Positions 1-11,691 of a stretch of DNA of 64,000 nt are shown piece by piece. The DNA is from Litomosoides sigmodontis. Its lineage: Eukaryota; Nematoda; Chromadorea; Rhabditida; Onchocercidae. Made by a program: the position numbers and the translations under genes. The notes below the pieces were generated by a model, which saw only the letters and a program-made list of their open reading frames with translations, was not told where the DNA came from and made no database searches. Where the stretch lies: positions 10,052,817 through 10,116,816 of the forward strand of contig OY718804.1 in assembly GCA_963070105.1 (NCBI GenBank). Direction: 5' to 3'. Position 1 is the stretch's first letter, and every line of letters starts with the position of its first letter.

Positions 1-1597
1 ATTTTCGAATGAATTTTTCATCTTCTTCTTCCTGCAACCGCAAAGCCTGAAACAAAACAATCATATCACAACAAACCCATATGTCATAGTAGGTGTCAAA
101 TAACTTGGTTAATAATAAATCCTACTCACTTCTGCTTGAGCCTCAACTAAATTTCCGAAGTATTGGTCGGGGTCAAACGTTTCGTGACGCCGATTTGTCT
201 CTTGTAATTCCTCCAATTTACCTGAAAATTAGGATTTTAGTTGCAAAAACTGGTAGTTCGTGCGTACTTTTATCGACAGTTGCAGTCCAATCTTCATTGC
301 TTAAGCAATGGACGCTTCTGCAGTTCAGTGCAGTGGGTTAATATCGATGACAAAATCGTAAAAACAATGTCAACAAATAACCTTATGCAATAATGATATA
401 TCTCAAAAATAAGATGACTAAGCTAAACACACCAACAACTTTAAATGTGCGATGGCATACATTCCCGTGACAGAAAATGTGCTCATTATACTAGCTATAG
501 TAGTAATTTTACGATCGTTTGCATTAATTTATTTACTTACCCAATGCTTCCATCTCGGCTCGGCTCATTTTTGTTCTCTTTTCAAGCATTTTCATGGGGT
601 CTTTCTTTTCTTCCTCCTCTTTTGTTTCTTTTGCTTTCTCCTCCTGTTGGTATAGCTTGAAAGCTTCAAAAAGGCGAGTTGCTCCATGTTCTTGTTGGTA
701 GTCACAATTTTCCAAATCCGTTTTAAATGTTATTTCGGCTAAACAGTTTGGGCATCTGTAACACACAGTGCGCTAGGTCACAAACTTTAAAAAAATTTTT
801 AAACAAAAGGACGTTAAAAATTACATGAAAAAATTGAAATGGAGTCATTGAAAAGGAAACTGACCGAAAATAAAATCTAAAAATTTTCAGTCCCAAATAG
901 GTCTCACCATCGGCGGTCTCACGTCTCATATTAAATTTCTTCCCCTGAAATAGAATAATAGTTAGAAATTTGAAAAACATATTCCTTATGTCTCATTCTG
1001 CACTTCTATGCCGCTCAATACTGCCCATGGGTTCCACAGGGAGCTTCAAGGCATTATAACGGTCAGCATCATAAGACATGAAATCAAGATTAGCATGTGC
1101 TTCCAATTCAGTCCTGCTTATTATCGAATGGTCATTGACTTGAAACTGAAGCAATTCTACCTTATATATATATTCGTGGCACGTATCACATTGCATATTA
1201 TACGGTGCCATCACACGTTGTACAAACTGCCTGTTTCGCTGTCCTTTTGCCCGTGGGATTTTAGAAGGATCAAAGTCCGGTGGATAATATTTCTGCAAAA
1301 TCTCACTTGTTTTAAAGGACAAATTTATACAAATAAAAATTATAGTAAAAATTATGAAATTATTTACAAAAAAAATGGATCGGCATTTGTTGCCGAAATT
1401 CACAAAACAGTTTATTCACATATTATTGTATGTTTTTGAAGGCAATCCACTTTTAAGTTCACTCAAATGCGCTTATCTCTATCTCCTTTTCTCAAATGGC
1501 GAAACGTGGAATGCGATAGATAATGAAATCAAAAAATTTGCAGTTAAATTAATCATTAAAAAGTGACCTGGAAAACCTTCCGCTCTGTGCCAGTCAT
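1..1597 (-). CDS. YJU2: YJU2/CCDC94 (CWC16 family) pre-mRNA splicing factor, 3' part outside window
   Basis: Six exons on the minus strand: 1568-1597, 1161-1292, 865-944, 541-755, 130-221 and 1-46 (continuing past the window edge). The frame closes at every junction. The protein starts [10 protein letters not shown], followed by [13 protein letters not shown], the hallmark N-terminus of YJU2/CCDC94. The two CxxC pairs of the YJU2 zinc fold are present (CDTC in exon 2, CPNC in exon 4), as are LAEITFKTD and EHGATR. An acidic, coiled-coil-like stretch follows. Family knowledge: YJU2 joins the activated spliceosome and promotes the first catalytic step in the nucleus. The start is the only Met that splices in frame onto KYYPP. 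About 198 residues are visible, and the charged tail lies left of position 1. Identity is very secure. The exact exon 6 extent is open because it is cut by the window. Confidence 0.95.
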
Positions 1598-1599
1598 TT

Positions 1600-1908
1600 T
1601 CAGTTACACGCTTCCGAGAGAGCCGAAATCGCAGTCAAAAAATATCGGAAGCAATCACACCTGGAATTATCCGTTGAATAGAGAAGCCTTCCGAAGGAGA
1701 CGTCGATTTGCACAATGCGATTCTTCTGTCCGAGCTCATTAATTTCACTTTTGTGTGGGTGGCGTTGTCCAGTTCGGGCTTTGAGTAAGGCAGTGCGGCT
1801 GCGTCTTAATACAATGGAGGGGAAGTGAAGTGGGATCCTTTCTTTCGTAAGGTAAACGGTGAATTTTGAGTTCAGTGAATTAAATTTGAAAATGGATCTC
1901 AACATCAC
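1600..1908 (-). other. 102-codon open frame ending directly upstream of the YJU2 ATG, coding status unknown
   Basis: An uninterrupted minus-strand frame ends with a TGA about 2 nt before the YJU2 initiator. It is richer in G+C than its surroundings and holds a possible donor (CAG/GTGTGA, near 1661). I recognise no domain or family in its translation. It could be YJU2 5' UTR, an upstream ORF, part of another transcript, or chance. Several open frames of this size are expected by chance in 64 kb. Confidence 0.2.
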
Positions 1909-4900
1909 TGAGAATTTACTAAACGGACGGGTGGTGCTAAAATGTCTAGAAAATTGCTTGAATCTATTGCATTTATCAACTAAGATGAATTGAAATACTG
2001 GTGAACTTGGTGGCTGATCATTTGTAATACTTTTTTTTGTTCAAAAAATTTTGTGTTATAAAAACTGATGTTACAGATGACATAGTTGAGTGTGTTTCAT
2101 TACTCTGGTTATGGCTATAGCTAATAGCAGCTTCTCCCCTAAAACACTGCATGATTGTAGTAAAATTTAGAGGACGAGAGAGGAAGCTATTGATAAAACT
2201 CAGTAAAGATGAAGTAAAAATGAAAAAAACTACCGGTTGTTGAGCAAATAAAATTCAAGAAATACCATTGTGTAGGTATTCAGCTTTCTTGATTCTTACG
2301 ACGATATTTAGGGACAATTTTGCAATTGCAATTGAAGTATAAAAACGTGCGGTGAAAAGTTGAATCGAGTTTTTTCACATTGATAGAAAACTGCACTGAA
2401 CAGTCTAATTAACTATGTCTTTCGGTTGAAAAGTGAAAATTGCTTCGAAGAAAGATCATTTGCCAAGTTTACGCCAAAGTCGCCCATTCTACAGTGATGA
2501 CAGTCGTCGAATTACCACGTTGCATATGCAAACAATGGTGAATGAGAGATAAATTTTCATTTTTACTTAAACTATGGTTGCAAATTTTGTCGACATTTCA
2601 ATTTTCTAATGAAAAGAATGCAACCATCCAAATTGTCGAAGCATTCTATGATTGTCTATCATTTTGTCTAAAATTCTTTTGCAGTTGCCTTTTACTAACT
2701 GGTAAATTTTGAAATTAAAATGCCACATCATATTTTAAAATGTGACATTCATCTTGAAGTTAATTTATCATATCCTACGGCGTTGTCGCAGTTGTAATTA
2801 GAATCTGGACGTGGGCCTAATCAAGTGAGCCTGCGTAGAAATAATTGTTGAAGAAAGATTTCAATCATCAACCGCAAGCTCTAATTAGCGGATAATGAAG
2901 TGCCTAGAAATAAGTGCTCGCATCATTCAACTCAATTTATGAAGACTAAGAAAATTAAATTGGAAGGAACATCTCCACCGTTCATCACTCGCCTTATGAA
3001 TTTGTAAGCGAGCACTGCATAGTTTTTCAATAATTAAATTCTGAAATAAAAAGAGGGAGCTCATATAAAATTCCGTTGCTTAGCAGCTTGCTTATTTGCG
3101 CTGATCGATTCTCATTTTATATAATCATTATGCAGTAAAATTCTTTGTGAAATATTCGTTATTTCACGTGAGTGTTAGAATAAGTTGAAGTGTTTGAGGA
3201 CAACAAGAAAATCTTTTGTTGTTCATCAATTTCATATTTCATACTTAAGTTTTCTCCGCGCTCAATCACTATGCTTTAGGTGCATGAATTCAAGAAAAGG
3301 TGCATTATGTGAACAATTTCCAGTTTAAATTAAAAAGAATTCAAATTTTCAAGCAATAATACCGTAAATTATTGGCGGCATAATTCTTGGTTTACATCAC
3401 TCCGTTATCAATAAATTCTTTTTCCTATTAGTTACATATTTTAAACAAAAAAAAAAACTGGCTGAAGTACAGCTTCACTCAAATCAGTTCTGTTCAGCAA
3501 ATTCCATCAAATATACCTAAATTAGTTCAAAAATGAAGAGTGCGGCTATACCCTACTATCGATGTGTATGCGCAATTGTCCATAAAGTAACAAAAACTTA
3601 TTCGAAACTTGCATTTATCGAATTCTGCACAAAATTCAAGAAGAAATGAATGAAAAAAGTTTACAAGTAGTAAAATTTTACTGATATGATGAATTTTACT
3701 TCTTACTTGAAAAAATAATTGAGTAATTGAGCAGTTGAAGTAAAATCAACTTGCCATGAAATAATTCAGAGAAATCGACCATCGAATTGTATTCTTCCCC
3801 TCGACAACAAATCATTTTCACTTTTACTGGACAATTCGCTTTCGAATTCGATTTCTTCGAATAATTTTACTTGCGATACAAAATTTTTCCCTTAGCCTTT
3901 GCATTGATCAGTTTTGCTCCAATTTCCACACATGCTGCTATGTGGATCAAGCAACCCTAATAAGAAAATAATTTCATTAGGTGAAATTTATGGGAGAACA
4001 CCTTTTATTAATTCAATTCAAAATCCATTCCTTAGTTAATTTTTTATTTGCTATGAAATTTTAATTTCAACCTTGCCCATTTGAATGAGTGAGTGAAAAT
4101 TCAAATCAGTTTAACGAAAACGGAAGTTTGAATACACAGCAAATTGTAAATTAGTTATGGTGAAAACTAAATTATTTGAACTACGATATTGCATAATGCA
4201 AGTTCTTTGCTAGACTGGTTTTCAACGTTCGCATTACTCCTTTTGCAATATTTCCTTGATGCTTCACATCAATCTTCTGTGTAACATCCCTGTTACAGTG
4301 TCGTACTTTTCGTAAGCAGCACACGTGAAGATTTCACGTAACCTGTTGTAACAAAAATTGACAGTCGATTAAATTGCAATTCATTCCTCCCACTGTAATT
4401 CAACGATGCGACATTTTGTAACGTCCAATACTGTATAAGTGATTATGGCGCTGTTGTCTCGAAACGTCCAATTATGCCACCAATCTATTCACTTTCAATT
4501 GAAACTTCAAGCTTTGTAATAGAATGATTTACAATAATTACGCGAAGAATGTTGAACATTTCACAGTTTACACATTGATTGTAGGAGTTAAAAACTGTGA
4601 TTTATGGTTAAAGTGTTTGTGCGAAGAACGTTTGGATGGAATGAGTCATAAAGATCGCAAAAAAAATTATTGCTTTGCTTTAAAAATTGTTCAACAAGCA
4701 CATTGCTGCAGGATGATTTCACTCGAACGTCAATCTTTCTTCTTAATTCTCTTTTTTTTTAGTTCCATTTAGCAAACACACACACACACACACACGCACA
4801 CACGCACACACACACACACACACACTTGCAAATACTTCAAGAGGTTCTAGTAGATGGACGTGAGGTGCGGAGGAAAATTTGACGGTTTAATGGTTGTCGC

Positions 4901-7164
4901 TTGCTTGCTATCATTCGATTTTCAAAACAAAATTTACTTCTTAAAAGTGATTTTGCACCTCTTTCATTCACTGATTGCTCATTTCATTCGTTTTATTTCT
5001 TAAAACTTATAAAATGGATAGACGCACATGCACGATGTCGCAAAGTTGACCTGTGATTATGCTCGATAGATTCAATCTTACTTCATATTTCAAAATTATT
5101 TAGCTTCTCAATTTCATCAACTGTTTGGTTAGTTAGGGAATGGTTTAAAGAATGAAAGCAATTGACAAAATTATTCTAAATGAAGAAGTAAAAATAGCAG
5201 CCAATTCAGCTGGTGCAACCGATCACTGAAAATAAAAGGAGCACGTGTGAATCTATTTCGTCAATTAATTAATTCTTGATATTCAACAAAATAGTCATCA
5301 ACTTAATCAAATTTATTCCCATCTTTCCGTTTACATCGTATTACTTTGGTTTTTATAAGACAGTTTTAAAACAATTTGAAAATTAATGCTAATTTATAAC
5401 AGAAATTTGAAACATCCTGTAAACTGACAAGGTAACCGTGGAGCTGGTTTGTTTGCAAATGTGATAATTTGTTCTCTCTTTGCTTATTAAAGTACCACTT
5501 TGGAAGCCATGAAATTAGAAGATGAAAATTAGAAGATTTTATTCCACAAATTCATCCGATGGGATGGATCATTTCATTTGAGAGCCATGTTTTCCGGGCA
5601 AAATGTGCCTTAGTGTGCCATTTCAAATGAGAGGAGACTTGTAGTTCACTCCTATTGACAGTCAGCAAATTGTGTATGAAACACTAGTGTTACTTGATAT
5701 TTGATGTTATTTAATACATATTTAAATATATTATGATATTTAATATATTTTTAAGTATATTAAATACATAGAAATATTGAAACTAATCAATTAGGTTGGT
5801 AATAAAGTGGGTAGATGGCCATAACAGATAAAATATTATACTGATTGCTGAGCGTTGTAGGTTGTTACAGTCTTTTACTGATCGATAAAGACCGACCGAA
5901 TATTTCCGACGATTGGTTGTACGTTAATTTGTGTTGCTTCACTCATTAAATTCCACGTCCAAACTAACTGGTATAGAGCAGTAAAGTTAAAGGAAAAGAG
6001 GAATGTAAATCGAATGACTGCTACGGTCCGTCCATCTGTGACTTCGTGATCATTCCATTAATTCATTTTCTACCAGCTAAGACCTCATCTCTTCACCATT
6101 CCGTCTCAAACAGTGACGTCCGCACTACTGATAAGATAACGGGAGACCTGTGTAGTTACCTTGCAGTTACTTATATAGTCCTAATTTCATTTAGTATTCC
6201 TTGATGATGTCAGCATAAAGCACATTGAATAATACACTTTGAGCAAACTGAAATGTTTGGAAATATTTAAAATTGTGATAAGATAAAAGGTGATGTGAAG
6301 GTGCTTGATGGTTTACGTGTTGCAGAGCTCTTTTTTCTTCACCTTCACCGTACCATAAATGAGCGATTCTCGCATTTAAAATCATTTTTTGTCCACATCA
6401 TGTAATCAGTGAAGTGTTTTGCCGCAGTATTGCGGTCTATGTTCTACAATCTTTTGAAAAGCCGTTTCCGGTCTTTCCTGATTATACTATTGATAAGACA
6501 AGATATATTTGTTTCAGTAGCTTTTTCAAGCATACAAGGCAGTAGGACAATGAAGCAGCAATTTTGAACTCTGAGAAAAACAGGAGATTTGCTCGTAAAC
6601 ATAATTCGATAGCGTAAGAATAAACTGCACAACATTGAACAACCCTGTCTACTCGCTGTTGAAACTGTTCAGTGATTGAATTGTAACTTTTCAAAGATAT
6701 TTTCACTGAGTATTCAACAGAATACTGTTTTTCAGTACTAGGGAACTGTGTAACATCGTTACCGTCAAAGGTCACGATGCTCTCGTTATAGATGCTACAG
6801 AGTCATGGACATTCTATATTTCGTTGTCGTTATTAATAGAGATTGCTGCTAAGCCGTTCAATATATTATCAAGGCAAAAAGTTTATATTTTATGCTTTCA
6901 AAGTACCCACTAAACACCTTTTTTGAGACTGCCCTCTTTTGTCGGTCTCATTTTGAAAGATTCCGAGTGCTGAGATATGTAAGTTTATCTGTCATGACGA
7001 TTAAAAGGTGGACGAATGTAAATTTACGAATTTAATGTAATTTTGTAGGGATTTACATTTCCAAATAGTGGTGAGCATAATGAATGTATTTCAGAGAGTG
7101 GTCCTGATCACTGCGATCGGTCCGGGTAGGGATTGGCGGTGGACGTCTTTCTTGCAAGCTAACG
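1909..7164. other. Gene-free stretch between YJU2 and BRE-3
   Basis: About 5.3 kb of AT-rich sequence without a frame I can connect into a gene. The longest plus-strand frame (4524-4772) has no recognisable content and runs into a CA microsatellite. It should hold the BRE-3 promoter at its right end. I see no clear TATA box or other motif that I can defend. Confidence 0.6.
4776..4825. repeat. CA microsatellite
   Basis: About 50 bp of CA dinucleotides interrupted by two CG steps (CACGCA). Confidence 0.95.
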
Positions 7165-10100
7165 ATGAACGTTAACGCAGAAATGAAGCACGCTATACAT
7201 GTAGCTTCCTTCTTCTGTTGGCTTGTTCTATTCGAAGTTATATGTGGTACCATACCACTTTTCTCGCAAAGTCGAAACAGGCATGTCTCAACCGCATCGC
7301 TTATTGGCAGGTTTATTCCAAAGTTCTTTTGTAAAACCTTTATATTTTCCATTAAGGTGCAGGACAAGTTCTTTGAATTCTGAATGATTCAACCTTACAA
7401 AGCCATTGTAAAGTTAATGCACGAACATTTGATGAATAGTATTCAAAGATGCTGAAAAAATTTTTAAGGTTGAAATTTTTTACAGTAAAGGGTTTTTAAT
7501 GGCCAAAACTTCTTTTTATGTTTTATCAGCTTTTCTGAGTTGAGTTGGCGTTTTTCATAATCCTTTCCTAGAGCGAAGAAATCCATTACTTAGTCCTCAA
7601 GTAGTGCAATTTTTTATAAGAAAATTATGGCGGAAAAATACATTATCAAAATCTGAACTATCTTCGAATATTTAGGTACGGGTATTTTGGTACATTTATT
7701 CTGTATGTCATACGTGTTGCATCACTGTTAGTTTTACCTCAATGCATATTTAATATGCTTGGCTTGGTGTTATTCAATGGCTTTCGGGAAAAGGTCAGGT
7801 TGAAGGCTGCACCACTGCTGGCTCCACTTGTTTGTTTCCGAGTTGTAACACGTGGTGATTACCCTGAACTTGTAAAGGTATTTTTTGAGAGAATTACTAT
7901 TATCTGTTATATTTATGCTGATATTTTAATCACTTTAATCGGCTATAATGTCATTGGTTCACATCTAACTGTGTGTGTTATCACAAATAAATATTGAGTG
8001 GTTTATAAGAATTTCATCGACATTCAGGCACTTAGTTTATTGTGTCGTTTTGTGACAAGAATTTATAAGTTCGAAACAAGCCGGTTTCTGCTGTTTATGA
8101 TATTGCAAAATTCCAGCAAAATGTAAATTACAATATGACAAAATGTCGAGAGGTCGGAATGGAGAATTTTTTCTTTGAAGTGGTAACGGATAAAGCCATC
8201 TGTTTACCGGGTAAACCGCGCCTTCGTGAAGTCGTTGTTCCAAGTGCTTACAGGTATGTTTTAAAATTCGTAGACATAGCTGGTTCGTTCCTAACACTAT
8301 ATAGTTAAAATGAATTGAACAATTAAGATTAAATTTTGTAGTACTTCTTTTATGATTCATCTGCCTCCAGGACAAAAAGTGGAGCACAGTTCAAATCACG
8401 TGCCTTGCAATACTGTTTGGAAGATGGTGTCAATATCCTTCAAGATGATAATTGGATTGTACATCTTGATGAAGAAACCTTATTAACGAATAATGCGGTT
8501 TGATTTGCATCAATTTTATGGAATTTTAAGAAATGGCCTTTTACTATTTTTTCTTTCCCGAGGCATTGGCCTATGGTTGATTGTACCCAATTAAATAATT
8601 GCTTAGTTTCATATTTGTTAATGATAAAAAAATGCTTTTATTGTTCTGATCAAAGTCTAATTGATTGGAAATGTAGTAGTGAATAGTGGATTTAACGAAT
8701 CCAATGATCTACTGCAGAGGATGTGGTGGCACAAGCATTCTCCTTACACTGCCATTAGTTCATGACAATGTTTGTTGAAAGCTAGTAAATCTTTTCATTA
8801 TTCATGACAATGTTTGTTGAAAGCTAGTAAATCTTTTCATTAATCGTAACTCTGGCTATACTACTGATTATGCGGATTGAATAAATCATTGTCTAACTTA
8901 TTCAATCAAGTTACAAATTGTATTTTTTAGATCTGTGGCATATTAAATTTTTGTGAAGATGGAAAACATCAGTTTGGTCAGGGAGTAATCACTTACGCTA
9001 ATGGTGATATAGTTAATTGGATTACAACTTTATCAGACTCCTTCCGGTTCTTTTTTTGCTTTTCGTTTTATTGAGAATTTTATCCTATTGTTTATTCATC
9101 CGTCTTTTGTTTTTGTTCTGGTTGGTAAATTAAAATTAGATTTTTAATCATCCATGTATGCAAAATTCTGCTTAATTTATTATCAATTTGTTTACAGCGT
9201 AGCAGATGATATGGGAAAATTACGTTTTCAGTTCAGATTCTTTCACAAACCTCTTTTTGGTTGGAAAGGTTCATTTGTCGTCACTCAGGTAAGCGTCAGA
9301 AGTTTGAGCTCAACAGGAAAACAACCTTTAATGAATCATAAAGTTACTTTTTCATGATTCTTGTTGATCCGAAAGTCATTCTTGTTTTTGGTATCCCACT
9401 CTGTGTCCAATTTTATTGCAGGTTGGAGCTGAAAGAAGCGTATCATTTGATCATGGCCGTGAAGGTTCCATTGCCGAGGATTGTTTTTTTAGTATGATTG
9501 CGTTCAGAGATGGATATACATTTGATTTTATTGAAGGTTTGCTACGCATTTCTTGTTTTTAAATAATTTGACTTAATCATTTTAATCTTTCAGTTGTTAG
9601 AGTAGTGTTACAATTGCTATCAGAGCACACTATTAGTGATTTAATCAACTGATAATTTTTATCATTTTTTGTATTCATACTTAATTTTTAGGAGAAATGC
9701 TTGAAAAAAGTCCCTTCACTTTTTGGGACTTCTTACAACAACGAAAGCGGTGGCTCCAAGGTATCTTCTTAACAGTACATGCTAAGCAAATCCCAACGAA
9801 AAACAAAGTAAGTGTTTTACTTTGGTTTTGTTCAAGATGTCTTCAAGTAGTACACTTTTTCACATATTTAGAATAAGCATGCAGTCGAATCATAGAAGAA
9901 TCGATATTGTTCATTCTTGAGCAACTGCCCAGAAGCCGAAATGGGCTAGTAGTTCTAACCAAACTTAATACTCATTAGTTATTGTTATATCAGGATATAA
10001 ACGAATAACATAGTGGCGACGTGGAATCGCAACACTCCATTATCAATTATGAAATTAATGTATGTTGCTTACAGATATTATTAGGATTATCTTTCTACGC

Positions 10101-10911
10101 ATGGGCATCGATGCCAGTAACCAGTATGCAAATGTATCTCTTCCATGCATTTCCACTGCCGCCGTGTTTTATATTTGATTTTTTGGTTGCATTTGTTGCA
10201 GCTGTCAATCTCTACATGTACATTTATGGTGTCCTCAAAAGCTTCTCTCATAAATATAGGTTTGTTCGCCATTCCTTCACGTGAATCTGTTATTCCAAAA
10301 ATTCGATTTTTTTTAATTCGCCGAGGTATTTTAATTTCGATATTTCAGGCCTTCTAAAACACCAAATTTCTTTCATAGCTAAAAAGCGCTTGTTTAAAAA
10401 AAGATTACTCGTCTCATATTTATGCGCGTTCTCGTTTATTAAAATATTGCAGAAGTAGATAAAAGTTTTTTTTCTTCAACGTTTTTATGCTAAATCCGTA
10501 TTTGTTATGAAATTAAGCTAATTGCTTCAAAAATAACCCGGCTATAATTTGCAGGAAGTCGCTGCAGATTTAGAAAGTCTTGAAATTATAGAATCTTCTT
10601 TTTGATTAATTCGATTATATCCATTTTTTTATAAATTAATTTTTTTAGTCAGTGAGTTTTAGAGCGGACAATGAAATCACTAATTTTTGTGGAATTTATC
10701 ACTGGAATTATTGTCCGGAATTCTTTTTGAGAATTTTAGAAAATTTTGCAGGCATAGTCCAGCACGACTGTGCTTATATATGGTTGGCGCGTTGCTAACG
10801 ATACCATTTAATGTCTGCATAGAGAATATAGCAGTAATATGGGGAATGCTTGGAAACAAGAATGGCTTCTATGTCGTGAAGAAAGATGAAAGAATGATTT
10901 CTATTCTGTGA
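7165..10911 (+). CDS. bre-3: BRE-3/egghead beta-1,4-mannosyltransferase (GT2 family)
   Basis: Ten exons: 7165-7310, 7676-7877, 8117-8253, 8371-8497, 8931-9046, 9198-9288, 9422-9536, 9692-9807, 10075-10259 and 10752-10911. All phases agree and give 464 residues, close to Drosophila egghead. It begins MNVNAEMKHAIHVASFFCW and ends at TGA 10911. The family transfers mannose from GDP-mannose to glucosylceramide, making the Mac-Cer core of arthroseries glycolipids in the secretory pathway. Visible motifs are RVVTRGDYPELVK, the acidic catalytic segment HLDEET (D195), AEDCFF (D293) and the processive GT2 motif QRKRW (Q328, R331, W332). Hydrophobic segments lie near residues 8-28 and 50-80, with several more after 351. 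In C. elegans, loss of this enzyme gives resistance to Bt crystal toxin because its glycolipid products act as the receptor. Start choice follows the egghead-like N-terminus. Identity is very secure. Confidence 0.95.
8759..8842. repeat. Perfect 42-bp tandem duplication in a BRE-3 intron
   Basis: Two identical, directly adjacent 42-bp copies (8759-8800 and 8801-8842), each beginning TTCATGACAATG. They lie inside the intron between exons 4 and 5 of the BRE-3 gene. Confidence 0.95.
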
Positions 10912-11406
10912 AGAAGGTACTAGGCAGTCGTTTTGTTGACCGTGTGGAGCGAGAGAATGTAGAACTAACCCACTATTACTTATTAACGCGACTATTAACG
11001 TCTAAACAAAAGTGTGAAAAAAGAAAAAGTATCTGAAATTCCATGTTTTCTTTTCAATCTGTATGTGCTTATTAATTATTGATTTGATACAGCATGTTCT
11101 CCTTCGCAGTTATTTGGGATTGACTACTTTTGATGTTTAAAATTAGAAATTTCATTATCGCTTCGTCAAATAGTGTTTAGGATTTTGCAAATGAAAAAGT
11201 ACTGGATAAAAAGTTTTGCAAAGGACTGCATGTAAGTCTGAAAGTTTGTCCAAAGCAGAATGTTCCGTTTTGAAATCACTTGTCACTAAAAGAGAAGGTA
11301 ATGTCATATATTCTTGTGATTGTGATTGCATAATTATTTGAAACACATGTAAATCACTTATAAAATCATTGTCTTATTCTTTCTTCATATATTATTATTC
11401 GACTTT

Positions 11407-11505
11407 TGTTTATTTATATATTTATCTATCTATCTATTTATCTATTTATTTATTATCTATTTATTTTATTTATTTATTTATTTATTCATGTATTTATTTA
11501 TTCAT

Positions 11506-11592
<87 letters not shown>

Positions 11593-11596
11593 CTTA
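11407..11596. repeat. (TTTA)n tetranucleotide microsatellite
   Basis: About 190 bp of TTTA units, imperfect for the first ~100 bp (TATC and TTCA variants) and near perfect from 11507 to 11590. It creates artificial open frames coding IYLF repeats in two frames, which should not be called genes. Confidence 0.97.
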
Positions 11597-11637
11597 TGAT
11601 CCGATGAACTTAGTTGAGAATTGTTGATGTAACGTGG

Positions 11638-11691
11638 TTCGTGCATATCCATGTAGTGTATTTATATTCGTGCATATCTATGTAGTGTATT
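11638..11691. repeat. 29-bp tandem repeat, about 1.9 copies
   Basis: Copies at 11638-11666 and 11667-11691 share TTCGTGCATATCYATGTAGT with one C/T difference. They sit just right of the TTTA microsatellite. Confidence 0.9.

Noticed and set aside
11369..11627. Two long isoleucine/tyrosine/phenylalanine-rich open frames
   Set aside because: They are translations of the TTTA microsatellite in two frames, with no other content.
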